From: DATDVD01 sp035290065 | GTDB taxonomy: Bacteria > Pseudomonadota > Gammaproteobacteria > Coxiellales > Coxiellaceae | NCBI GenBank assembly: GCA_035290065.1 | Contig: DATDVD010000125.1 | Location: 1 to 7,081, forward strand | Length of the DNA stretch: 7,081 nucleotides | Direction: 5' to 3' | Shown: positions 1-6,102 of the stretch, one piece after another | How the letters are laid out: each line of letters begins with the position of its first letter | Numbering within the stretch: the stretch's first letter is position 1 | Translations under genes and position numbers: made by a program | Notes under the pieces: generated by a model | What the model was told of the DNA's origin: nothing | Seen by the model: only the letters and a program-made list of their open reading frames with translations | Database searches by the model: none

Positions 1-19
1 TTTTCGTACGTTTAGTTTG

Positions 20-48
20 TTCAAAAAATAGCCAAATTCAGGTATAGT
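20..48 (+). promoter_or_regulatory. Possible sigma70 promoter of the small 46-codon gene
   Basis: A TATAGT hexamer at 43-48 is one base off the TATAAT consensus. It is preceded, with a 17-nt spacer, by TTCAAA at 20-25, a 4/6 match to TTGACA. Transcription would begin near 55 and give a leader of about 100 nt before the ATG at 155. The leader contains an orphan purine-rich GAGGAGGGG at 93-101. The -35 match is weak, so this is only a plausible assignment. Confidence 0.35.
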
Positions 49-154
49 AATCAACCCAGACAGTGATAACCTACCTTTCATTTCAATGTGTTGAGGAGGG
101 GTTAAGGGCAGGAAGCCTTGGCTGGGATACGTATTGATCATGGAGGATTTAACA

Positions 155-295
155 ATGAAGAAAGCATTAGCAGGCGTTGCAGTGCTAACCTTCATTACCT
201 TACTCTCGACCAGTTTATTGGCTGTTTTTCATGGAGCTGCTGTCCATGCACATTACATGGCCAATGGGATGACTCCCTATTTTATGATTAACTGA
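155..295 (+). CDS. Small secreted or membrane peptide (46 aa), unknown function
   Basis: A short open frame of 46 codons starts with ATG at 155 and ends with TGA at 293-295. A good Shine-Dalgarno, GGAGG at 142-146, lies 8 nt upstream. That choice excludes the in-frame ATG at 140, which overlaps the SD itself. The protein begins MKKALAGVAVL, a basic n-region followed by a hydrophobic stretch to about residue 24, as in a Sec signal peptide or single membrane anchor. The remaining 22 or so residues contain three His (26, 31, 33) and end with PYFMIN. Cleavage after A23 or A32 is possible, and the latter would leave a tail of only 14 residues. A strong terminator lies 23 nt after the stop, so the gene is a self-contained monocistronic unit, which supports its being real. 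I do not recognise the family and assign no function. Confidence 0.7.
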   Translation: MKKALAGVAVLTFITLLSTSLLAVFHGAAVHAHYMANGMTPYFMIN

Positions 296-317
296 GAGCA
301 ATGTAGTGAAGGTTAAT

Positions 318-351
318 AAGCCCACTTCTTTAAGGGAGTGGGTTTTTTTTT
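318..351 (+). terminator. Rho-independent terminator of the small gene
   Basis: CCCACT at 321-326 pairs with AGTGGG at 337-342. The stem can be extended outward by AAG against the first T residues, with one G-T wobble. A run of nine T (343-351) follows at once. It should separate the small gene from the lipoprotein gene that starts at 378. Confidence 0.85.
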
Positions 352-361
352 GATTTTTTAG

Positions 362-367
362 TATATT
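362..367 (+). promoter_or_regulatory. Possible -10 box of the lipoprotein gene
   Basis: TATATT lies in a T-rich stretch only 10 nt before the ATG at 378 and just after the upstream terminator. No convincing -35 hexamer exists at 16-18 nt upstream. If it is used, the mRNA would have a leader of only a few nucleotides, which fits the lack of a Shine-Dalgarno before 378. Weak evidence. Confidence 0.25.
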
Positions 368-377
368 AGACTCAACC

Positions 378-1163
378 ATGAAACACTATTTACCTTTTTC
401 CCTCCTATTGGCTTCCTTGACCCTGGCTAGTTGTCACAAACAACCGCTTCAACAAACGGATTCTCAAAAATTAACCGTCTGTAAGGCCAATGCCTTTTTA
501 CAAAAATACGGTTGCTCATTGGATAATGTAGAAGAAGCAGCCTCGCACGGCGATCCGGATGCGGAGTATGCGTTGGGTTATATGTATTATTATGGCATCG
601 ACACGGTTCAAGATTCTCAAACGGCTAAAACGTGGATTGAGCGCGCGGCTCATCAAGGCCAACCGTTAGCGACGAAAGCATTAGCAATGCTGAATGAAAA
701 AAGTTATCCCGACATGGGCCAAGTAACCGCTGACAATAAACCGCCTGTTCAAAATACGTCTAATGCCACGGATCTTAAATTTACAGAGAAACAAGAAGAT
801 TTAAAACCCGTGGATGCATCAGAGGCACAAGGTGTTACGAAACCGGCTTCCGCGGCTCCTTTGGTAGAAACGCCTGTAGCGTCCTCTCCCGTAACCGCAA
901 ACACGCCATCGGCCGTGACGACGACTGCTCGCTCAACGTATACGCTTCAATTAATTGGCTCTCATAATTTACCGCAAGTTGAGCATTTTATGGCTAAACA
1001 CGGTATTGAAAAAACCGCTCATCTCGCGGAAGTTACTCGAAACGGTAAACCATGGTACATTGTCACCTACGGCGATTATCCAACGTCTGCCGAAGCTGTA
1101 GCAGCCAAACGCTCTCTTCCTGCCTCTTTAAAAAATGTAGGCGCATGGGTTAAAGAAGAATAA
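378..1163 (+). CDS. Sel1-like/SPOR-domain lipoprotein (DamX-like C terminus)
   Basis: This is a predicted lipoprotein of 261 aa. Residues 1-18 form a lipoprotein signal peptide ending in the lipobox LASC, with Cys19 as the lipidated residue. Residues about 51-105 resemble one to one and a half Sel1 (TPR-like) repeats (DAEYALGYMYYYG, then a second helix pair AKTWIERAAHQGQPLA). Two cysteines before it (35 and 46) could form a disulfide. Residues about 110-185 are a Pro/Thr/Ala/Ser-rich linker, as expected for a spacer crossing the periplasm. Residues about 186-259 match the SPOR fold as seen in DamX: YTLQLIGSH, then GKPWYIVTYGDY, then LPASL and a terminal W. SPOR domains bind septal glycan strands lacking stem peptides, so a role in cell division or envelope remodelling is inferred. 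The ATG at 378 is chosen because it gives a complete signal peptide, although no Shine-Dalgarno precedes it. The gene probably stands alone, between the terminator at 318-351 and the fadE promoter. The exact orthologue is not identified. Confidence 0.88.
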   Translation: MKHYLPFSLLLASLTLASCHKQPLQQTDSQKLTVCKANAFLQKYGCSLDNVEEAASHGDPDAEYALGYMYYYGIDTVQDSQTAKTWIERAAHQGQPLATKALAMLNEKSYPDMGQVTADNKPPVQNTSNATDLKFTEKQEDLKPVDASEAQGVTKPASAAPLVETPVASSPVTANTPSAVTTTARSTYTLQLIGSHNLPQVEHFMAKHGIEKTAHLAEVTRNGKPWYIVTYGDYPTSAEAVAAKRSLPASLKNVGAWVKEE

Positions 1164-1192
1164 GTACTGCTCCCCTGGAACCCTGAATTGTC

Positions 1193-1198
1193 TATAAT
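1193..1198 (+). promoter_or_regulatory. -10 box of the fadE-fadD operon
   Basis: A perfect TATAAT hexamer lies 22 nt before the GTG start of fadE. A start of transcription near 1205 would leave a short leader carrying the Shine-Dalgarno at 1211-1217. No good -35 hexamer is present at the normal spacing (CTCCCC with 17 nt), so the promoter may be weak or depend on an activator. I see no FadR-like palindrome here. Confidence 0.55.
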
Positions 1199-1220
1199 AA
1201 AACTCTAAACGGAGGGGCTT

Positions 1221-3629
1221 GTGATCACGACTCTGGGGATTATTCTTCTTATCTTTACCTGCGGTATTTTACTTTATCATCACACCAAAACGCTAATAAA
1301 TGTAATCACTTTGGCAGTATTACTGCTGATCTTTACTTTTTTTGAAATGTTTTCGGGTATTACGCTGTCCATTTTAGGGGGATTGTGGGCTGTTTGGGTG
1401 ATATTGTTTCAATGCGAATGGATTCGTCGCCATTTTATTTCCCGAGGGTTGCTTGCTATTGCCAAACAATTTATGCCCAAAATTTCTGAAACGGAAAAAG
1501 CCGTGCTTGAAGCAGGTGGATTAGGATGGGAAGCAGAATTATTTTGTGGCCGTCCTGATTGGAAAAAATTATTAGACCAGCCTAAGCCCACTTTATCCAG
1601 CGAGGAAGAAGCTTTTTTAGAAGGACCGGTTCAAACACTGTGTGAAATGATTGATAACTGGGAGATTGCCGAACACTTAGGATTACCCGAGAACGTGTGG
1701 GAGTATTTAAAACGGGAAGGTTTTTTCAGCATGGTTATTCCCAAACACTATGGAGGTAAAGCTTTTTCCGCCGTTGCACATTCGCAAGTCTTGGTAAAAA
1801 CCGCAAGCATGAATACTACGTTAGGTACTGCAGTGAGTGTACCCAATTCTTTAGGGCCTGCGGAATTATTATTACGATACGGTACTCAAGAACAACAAGA
1901 CTATTATCTTCCGCGTTTAGCGAGAGGTGAGGAAATTCCTTGTTTTGCCTTAACTTCACCGACGGCGGGTTCGGATGCCGCCTCTATTGTAGACACGGGT
2001 ATTATTATTGAAACAATGCTCGATGGAAAAAAACAAATCGCCATTCAATTAAATTTTAACAAACGTTATATCACGTTAGCGCCTATTGCTACCTTGATTG
2101 GATTGGCGTTTAAATTATACGATCCTGAGCATTTAATGGGAGAGCAAGACTATTTAGGCATTACGTGTGCATTATTATCTGCCACCGCGCCGGGCATTGA
2201 GATTGGCCATCGACATATTCCTTTACGAGCGGGTTTTCCAAATGGACCTATTCGCGGTAAAGACGTGATTATTCCGTTGGACGCAATTATTGGCGGATTT
2301 GCGATGGCAGGCCAAGGGTGGCGAATGTTAATGGAGTGTTTAGGCACAGGTCGTGCGATTTCTTTACCCTCTATGGTAAACGGTGGCGTCAAACGCAGTG
2401 TGATTGCCACCGGCGCGTATGCCGCCATTCGCCAACAATTTCACACCGCCATTGCTCATTTTGAAGGTGTGGAAGAAGCGTTAACGCGCGTAGCCGCTAA
2501 TAGTTATTTATTAGAAGCCACGCGATTATTTACAGTGAATCAAGTAGACCAAGGGCAATCCTCCGCCGTGGCGTCAGCCATTAGCAAATACCACTGCACC
2601 GAATTAGCACGCCGTGTTATCAACGATGCCATGGATATTCACGGTGGAAAAGGCATTATTATGGGGCCACGAAATTATTTGGCTCAGAGTTATATCGAAA
2701 CACCGATTAGTATTACCGTGGAAGGAGCAAACATTTTAACTCGTTCCTTGATTATTTTTGGACAAGGTGCCTTACGATGTCATCCGTATTTATTAAAAGA
2801 AATTCAATCGGTAGAAGAGAATAATTTAACTGCTTTTGATCGGGCTTTATTTGGCCATGTTCATTATTTATTGTCCAATAAAATAAGAGCATTTTGGTTA
2901 GCTTTAACCGGCGGGCTTTTTATTTATACGCCTTCGGTTCAACTAAAACGCTACTATCAACTGTTAAGCCGCTATGCTGCGGCTTTCGCCTATATCGCCG
3001 ATGTTACTATTTTATCGCTAGGGGCCTCTCTTAAATTCAAAGAAAAATTATCCGCACGTTTAGGAGATATGTTAAGTTATTTGTATATGGCCTCGAGTGT
3101 ATTAAAATTTTATTACGATGGCGGCGAAGAAAAAGACGAAAAAATTATCGCGATCTATATTTGCCGTGAATTACTTTATCAATTACAACGCACCTTGGAT
3201 GAGCTGCTCCATAATTTCCCCCAAAAAATCCTAGGAAAATTATTACGTCTAATGGTATTTCCTTGGGGACGTCGATTAAAGCCTCCCAGTGATCGATTGG
3301 GTAAACAAGTCAGTGAGCTGATTACCCAGCCTTCTCGAACTCGGGATCGTTTAAAAGAAGGGGGTTATTTTTCTCCCAACCACAATAATCCGGTGGGTAA
3401 TTTAGAGGAAGTATTTTTGCAAATAATAGAAGTGTATCCGTTAGAGCAAAAATTAAAAGCTTTGCTAAAAGCGGGTAAAATCCAAGGCTATACCTTAAAA
3501 GAACAAATCGATGCAGCGATTCAAAACGATTTAATGACCGAAGGCGAAGCGCACCGAATTTTAGGAGCAGATGCAGCCAGACAAATGGCCGTCGGTGTGG
3601 ATGATTTTTCAGGAGAAGACTTTGCATAA
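1221..3629 (+). CDS. fadE: Membrane-anchored acyl-CoA dehydrogenase FadE
   Basis: This flavoenzyme catalyses the first step of the beta-oxidation cycle, converting acyl-CoA to trans-2-enoyl-CoA with FAD as cofactor. At 802 aa it is close to E. coli FadE (814 aa) and can be followed along its length from memory. Residues about 2-65 hold two or three hydrophobic segments that anchor it in the inner membrane. The dehydrogenase core follows, with PNSLGPAELL, the flavin-site motif CFALTSPTAGSDA (241-253), NKRYITLAPIAT, GGFAMAGQGWRML and DAMDIHGGKGI (469-479). VEGANILTRS has Glu501 in the position of the catalytic base of the family. The region from about 510 onward is the FadE-specific C-terminal domain (DUF1974 type), with FPWGRR and HNPVGNLEE and ending DDFSGEDFA. 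The start is GTG, supported by GGAGGGG at 1211-1217. It heads an operon with fadD, whose start lies inside its last codons. No frameshift or missing motif is seen. Confidence 0.97.
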   Translation: MITTLGIILLIFTCGILLYHHTKTLINVITLAVLLLIFTFFEMFSGITLSILGGLWAVWVILFQCEWIRRHFISRGLLAIAKQFMPKISETEKAVLEAGGLGWEAELFCGRPDWKKLLDQPKPTLSSEEEAFLEGPVQTLCEMIDNWEIAEHLGLPENVWEYLKREGFFSMVIPKHYGGKAFSAVAHSQVLVKTASMNTTLGTAVSVPNSLGPAELLLRYGTQEQQDYYLPRLARGEEIPCFALTSPTAGSDAASIVDTGIIIETMLDGKKQIAIQLNFNKRYITLAPIATLIGLAFKLYDPEHLMGEQDYLGITCALLSATAPGIEIGHRHIPLRAGFPNGPIRGKDVIIPLDAIIGGFAMAGQGWRMLMECLGTGRAISLPSMVNGGVKRSVIATGAYAAIRQQFHTAIAHFEGVEEALTRVAANSYLLEATRLFTVNQVDQGQSSAVASAISKYHCTELARRVINDAMDIHGGKGIIMGPRNYLAQSYIETPISITVEGANILTRSLIIFGQGALRCHPYLLKEIQSVEENNLTAFDRALFGHVHYLLSNKIRAFWLALTGGLFIYTPSVQLKRYYQLLSRYAAAFAYIADVTILSLGASLKFKEKLSARLGDMLSYLYMASSVLKFYYDGGEEKDEKIIAIYICRELLYQLQRTLDELLHNFPQKILGKLLRLMVFPWGRRLKPPSDRLGKQVSELITQPSRTRDRLKEGGYFSPNHNNPVGNLEEVFLQIIEVYPLEQKLKALLKAGKIQGYTLKEQIDAAIQNDLMTEGEAHRILGADAARQMAVGVDDFSGEDFA
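3611..3616 (+). promoter_or_regulatory. Ribosome binding site that sets the fadD TTG start
   Basis: AGGAGA lies inside the end of fadE, with its AGGAG core 6 nt upstream of the TTG at 3622. In-frame ATG codons at 3571 and 3601 have no comparable Shine-Dalgarno. They would also add residues that E. coli FadD lacks. Confidence 0.75.
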
Positions 3630-5292
3630 AATTTGGTTGCGATCCTATCCTCCCGGCGTTCCAGAAAATGTTGATGTGGATGAATATCATTCGTTAGTAG
3701 AATTATTGGAAAGCAGTATAGAGACGTATGGCGATCACCTGGCTTTTAGCAGCATGGGCACCTCTCTTACTTACAACGAATTTCATCAAAAAATTAATCA
3801 ATTGGCTCGCTTTTTTCAGCACCATTTAAAGCTGCAAAAAGGGGATCGTATTGCATTGATGTTGCCTAATATTTTACAGTATCCTATTAGTTTGTTTGCT
3901 GCATTAAAAGTAGGTTTAATAGTAGTTAATGTTAATCCGCTGTATATGCCGGAAGAATTATTGCATCAATTACACGATGCAAAACCCAAAGCTATTGTTG
4001 TATTAAAAAATGTTTGTGCCAAATTAAAAACCGTATTGCCTCAAACCAGTGTGGAACAGGTCATCGTGACTGGCGTGGGTGATAGTCTGGGCTTATTAAA
4101 AGGAGGGTTAATTAATCTGTGGATGGTTCTTTCAAAACGACAAGGACTATCCTGCGATATTGGCCCTACTTTTTCGTTTAAACAGGCACTTCGGATCGGA
4201 AAAAATGGCCCGTGGCAAGACGTAGTGCTCCAGCCTGAAGACACAGCATTTTTGCAGTATACGGGTGGTACGACCGGCGTTGCAAAAGGCGCGGTATTAA
4301 CGCATCACAATATTGTCTCCAATGTGATGCAAAGTGTGGCGTGGGTGAAATCGTTATTGGAACCCGGTAAAGAAATCGCCATTATTGCGTTACCGCTTTA
4401 TCATGTTTTTTCATTAACCGTATCGTGTTTTGCCTTTTTATACATGGGTGCACAAGGGGTTTTAATTGCGAATCCTCGTGATTTAGCTCGTTTTATGGCG
4501 TGTCTTAAAACGGTGCGGCCTAGTATATTTGTAGGCATTAACACGTTATTTCAAGCCTTATTGGACGAAGCCGATTTCCATGAATTAGATTTTCAATCGT
4601 ATAAAATTACCATTGCGGGGGGAATGGCTACACAAAAACAAGTGGTGGAGCGGTGGAAACAATTAACCGGCATGACCATTATTGAAGGGTATGGATTAAC
4701 CGAAGCTTCGCCCGTCGTCAGCATTAATCCCGTTAATTTAAATGCCTTTAATCACAGCATTGGTTTGCCTATTCCCAATACGCAGGTGGAAATTCGCGAT
4801 GAACAACACCATCCCGTTGCGATAGGAAACGAAGGAGAATTGTGGGTACGAGGTCCGCAAGTGATGAAAGGTTATTGGGAAAAGCCTGAAGAAACCAAAA
4901 AAGTATTGGATACCCAAGGGTGGTTAGCCACCGGAGATATGGCGCGAATGGATGAGGCGGGATTTTTATATTTAGTCGATCGTAAAAAAGACATGATTAT
5001 TGTCTCCGGTTTTAAAGTGTATCCCAATGAAGTAGAAGAAGTGATTTTGCATCATCCCGAGGTAAAAGAAGTGGGTGTGGTGGGTGAGAGCGATCCTCAC
5101 TCCGGTGAAATTGTGCATGCGTTTGTGGTGCGAACGTCTGATCACTTAACCGAAGAAGCTTTAATGCAATTTTGTGCTGAATCTTTAACCGGCTACAAAC
5201 GTCCTAAAAAAATCACGTTTGTGGAATCGCTTCCTAAATCTACAGTGGGAAAAATTTTGCGGCGAGAATTGAAAAAATTATTACTTCGGTAA
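3622..5292 (+). CDS. fadD: Long-chain fatty-acid--CoA ligase FadD
   Basis: This enzyme activates long-chain fatty acids with ATP and CoA to acyl-CoA, AMP and pyrophosphate, at the inner face of the cytoplasmic membrane. It feeds its product to FadE. With the TTG start at 3622 the protein has 556 aa (E. coli FadD has 561) and begins with HKIWLRSYPPGVP, which aligns with the E. coli N terminus (KKVWLNRYPADVP). Adenylate-forming motifs in this numbering are the P-loop YTGGTTGVAKGA (213-224), YGLTEASP (357-364), GWLATGD (433-439, ribose-contacting Asp439), the hinge and fatty-acyl-CoA-synthetase signature around DRKKDMIIVSGFKVYPNE (453-470), and the A10 motif GKILRREL with catalytic Lys544. The TTG overlaps the fadE stop by 8 nt, so the two genes are probably translationally coupled. 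The last 12 nt overlap the end of the convergent transglycosylase gene. A longer form from ATG 3571 (573 aa) is possible but poorly supported. Confidence 0.95.
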   Translation: MHKIWLRSYPPGVPENVDVDEYHSLVELLESSIETYGDHLAFSSMGTSLTYNEFHQKINQLARFFQHHLKLQKGDRIALMLPNILQYPISLFAALKVGLIVVNVNPLYMPEELLHQLHDAKPKAIVVLKNVCAKLKTVLPQTSVEQVIVTGVGDSLGLLKGGLINLWMVLSKRQGLSCDIGPTFSFKQALRIGKNGPWQDVVLQPEDTAFLQYTGGTTGVAKGAVLTHHNIVSNVMQSVAWVKSLLEPGKEIAIIALPLYHVFSLTVSCFAFLYMGAQGVLIANPRDLARFMACLKTVRPSIFVGINTLFQALLDEADFHELDFQSYKITIAGGMATQKQVVERWKQLTGMTIIEGYGLTEASPVVSINPVNLNAFNHSIGLPIPNTQVEIRDEQHHPVAIGNEGELWVRGPQVMKGYWEKPEETKKVLDTQGWLATGDMARMDEAGFLYLVDRKKDMIIVSGFKVYPNEVEEVILHHPEVKEVGVVGESDPHSGEIVHAFVVRTSDHLTEEALMQFCAESLTGYKRPKKITFVESLPKSTVGKILRRELKKLLLR

Positions 5293-5892
5293 TTTACAGC
5301 GACTCAATTGCATCTGATAGCGCCAAGCCATGTGCTCTACATTATTAGCCACGTGCCATAACCATAATTCATGACGATATTTTCCTTTGAGATAACCGGT
5401 TACGCCGTCGTGATAGGCGATATAAACATCCCGCGTATTTGACAACGATAAGCCGGCTTCTCGATGTGCTTGATGGGTATACCAGCCAATAAAATCCACC
5501 GCGTCACTGTAATTTTCACGATTTGCTTGCCAATTTTTGGTGGCTTTTTTGTACCGCTCCCAGGTGTCATCTTGAACTTGTGCATACCCTACGGCCGAAC
5601 TGCGTCGAACCCAAGGCACGCGTTTTAATAGGCGATCCCTCAGGGGCTTGGCATCCGCTCGAAAACGCGATTCTTGATAAATAATGGCTAATTGCGAGGC
5701 AATGGGCAAACCCCACCGTTGCGCAGCTTTTTTGGAAGCTCGATACCAGTCCGGATATTCTTGAAGGATTTTACAAGCATCCGTGATATCAAAGGGCGGT
5801 TCGGGCGGTCTTGCCACATACACGGTCAATCCAATGATACCTAAACAAACCAGTAATAAAACCCAAAGAGAAGCATGGTGCCTTATTTTCAT
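5281..5892 (-). CDS. Membrane-anchored SLT-type lytic transglycosylase
   Basis: This 203-aa protein probably cleaves the glycan strand of peptidoglycan between MurNAc and GlcNAc in the periplasm. Residues about 8-27 form a hydrophobic N-terminal anchor, followed by a Pro-rich stretch (RPPEPP). The lysozyme-like SLT fold then shows IIYQESRF with the probable catalytic Glu74, GYAQVQDDTW (102-111, the GLMQ-type motif) and AYHDGVTGY (159-167, the AYNAG-type motif). The gap between the ES and GYAQ motifs is longer than in classical SLT domains and basic. From memory, this matches a recognisable subfamily of stand-alone SLT proteins in gammaproteobacteria. Cys40 and Cys199 could form a disulfide. 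The start is the ATG at 5892-5890. No Shine-Dalgarno precedes it, but no other Met occurs until residue 188. The gene is convergent to fadD and their coding ends overlap by 12 bp. Confidence 0.88.
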   Translation of the reverse strand: MKIRHHASLWVLLLVCLGIIGLTVYVARPPEPPFDITDACKILQEYPDWYRASKKAAQRWGLPIASQLAIIYQESRFRADAKPLRDRLLKRVPWVRRSSAVGYAQVQDDTWERYKKATKNWQANRENYSDAVDFIGWYTHQAHREAGLSLSNTRDVYIAYHDGVTGYLKGKYRHELWLWHVANNVEHMAWRYQMQLSRCKLPK

Positions 5893-5898
5893 TTCAAT

Positions 5899-5904
5899 AG
5901 TATA
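5899..5904 (-). promoter_or_regulatory. Possible -10 box of the transglycosylase gene
   Basis: Read on the minus strand, TATACT (5/6 match to consensus) lies 6 nt before the ATG at 5892. Transcription would then begin at or very near the start codon, giving a leaderless or nearly leaderless mRNA, which would explain the missing Shine-Dalgarno. No clear -35 is seen at normal spacing. A TTGACG at 5931-5936 on this strand is too far away (26 nt). Confidence 0.3.
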
Positions 5905-5941
5905 GGATGCCCTATGAAAAAACTGTACCCGTCAATTACCC

Positions 5942-6019
5942 GTAGGGGCAGACCGTGGTCTGCCCGGAACGTTACACAAGATTTGAATTTCGGACGGGCA
6001 GAGCACGCTCTGCCCCTAC
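5942..6019. repeat. BIME-like element: two inverted REP hairpins
   Basis: Two imperfect copies of one short palindromic unit face each other across a spacer of 30 nt. The first (5942-5965) reads GTAG, then GGGCAGACC and GGTCTGCCC around a GT loop, sharing one G between foot and stem. The second (5996-6019), read on the minus strand, is the same except that the stem is GGGCAGAGC/GCTCTGCCC. The outer ends form an 11-bp perfect inverted repeat (GTAGGGGCAGA at 5942-5952 and its complement at 6009-6019). The inner arms also pair over 8 bp (5959-5966 with 5995-6002). A GTAG foot plus hairpin is the hallmark of REP sequences mobilised by RAYT (IS200-like, Y1 HuH) transposases. No transposase is in the window, so this is a non-autonomous copy. 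There is no adjacent T-run, so it is not a typical terminator. Confidence 0.85.
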
Positions 6020-6035
6020 AGATTTTTAGAAGTGT

Positions 6036-6055
6036 CTTAAGATTGCGTTAATGTT
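6036..6055 (+). promoter_or_regulatory. PmrA-box-like tandem direct repeat
   Basis: Two nine-base half-sites, CTTAAGATT (6036-6044) and GTTAATGTT (6047-6055), are separated by GC, so the TTAA cores repeat with an 11-nt period. As remembered, the Legionella/Coxiella PmrA consensus is cTTAATatT-N2-cTTAATatT. The two half-sites match it at 8 of 9 and 7 of 9 positions with the exact spacing. The site ends 7 nt before a -10-like hexamer, so it covers the -35 region, as in PmrA-activated promoters. No PmrA/PmrB genes are in the window and the site is judged by eye only. Confidence 0.5.
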
Positions 6056-6062
6056 AGTAGGA

Positions 6063-6068
6063 TAGAAT
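6063..6068 (+). promoter_or_regulatory. Possible -10 box of the last gene
   Basis: TAGAAT (5/6 match to TATAAT) lies 34 nt before the ATG at 6103. There is no recognisable -35 hexamer at 17 nt upstream. Instead the PmrA-like repeat occupies that position, which is the arrangement expected for an activator-dependent promoter. Confidence 0.4.
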
Positions 6069-6102
6069 AGGTGGAATTGTTTTATTTCAATTTGAGGAAA
6101 GT

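Noticed and set aside
76..87. A 12-base word TTTCATTTCAAT shared with the start region of the transglycosylase gene (near 5886-5898).
   Set aside because: It is short, low in complexity and partly coding in the second place, with no other shared context. Chance is the simpler explanation.
3571..3621. An ATG at 3571 (or 3601) as the fadD start.
   Set aside because: Neither has a Shine-Dalgarno, and the extra residues are not in E. coli FadD. The TTG at 3622 has AGGAGA at correct spacing and a matching N terminus.
3322..3690. A 122-codon minus-strand open frame opposite the fadE-fadD junction.
   Set aside because: It is antisense to two well-recognised genes, has no protein-like pattern and no clear ribosome binding site. 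The other antisense frames inside fadE, fadD and the transglycosylase were rejected on the same grounds.
5805..5892. The transglycosylase as a lipoprotein, because Cys16 lies in its hydrophobic N terminus.
   Set aside because: The residues before it (LLLVC) put Val at -1, which does not fit a lipobox. The hydrophobic stretch also continues past the Cys, as in a membrane anchor.
5942..6019. The repeats as a CRISPR fragment or as a bidirectional terminator.
   Set aside because: There are only two units, inverted rather than direct, with no regular spacers. The hairpins lack adjacent T-runs on either strand.
5914..6051. A 45-codon plus-strand open frame (ATG 5914) with an AGGA motif upstream.
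   Set aside because: Most of it is the REP pair translated in one frame and its end is the PmrA-like site. The residues (RRGRPWSARN and so on) are simply the repeat's bases, so it is taken as chance.
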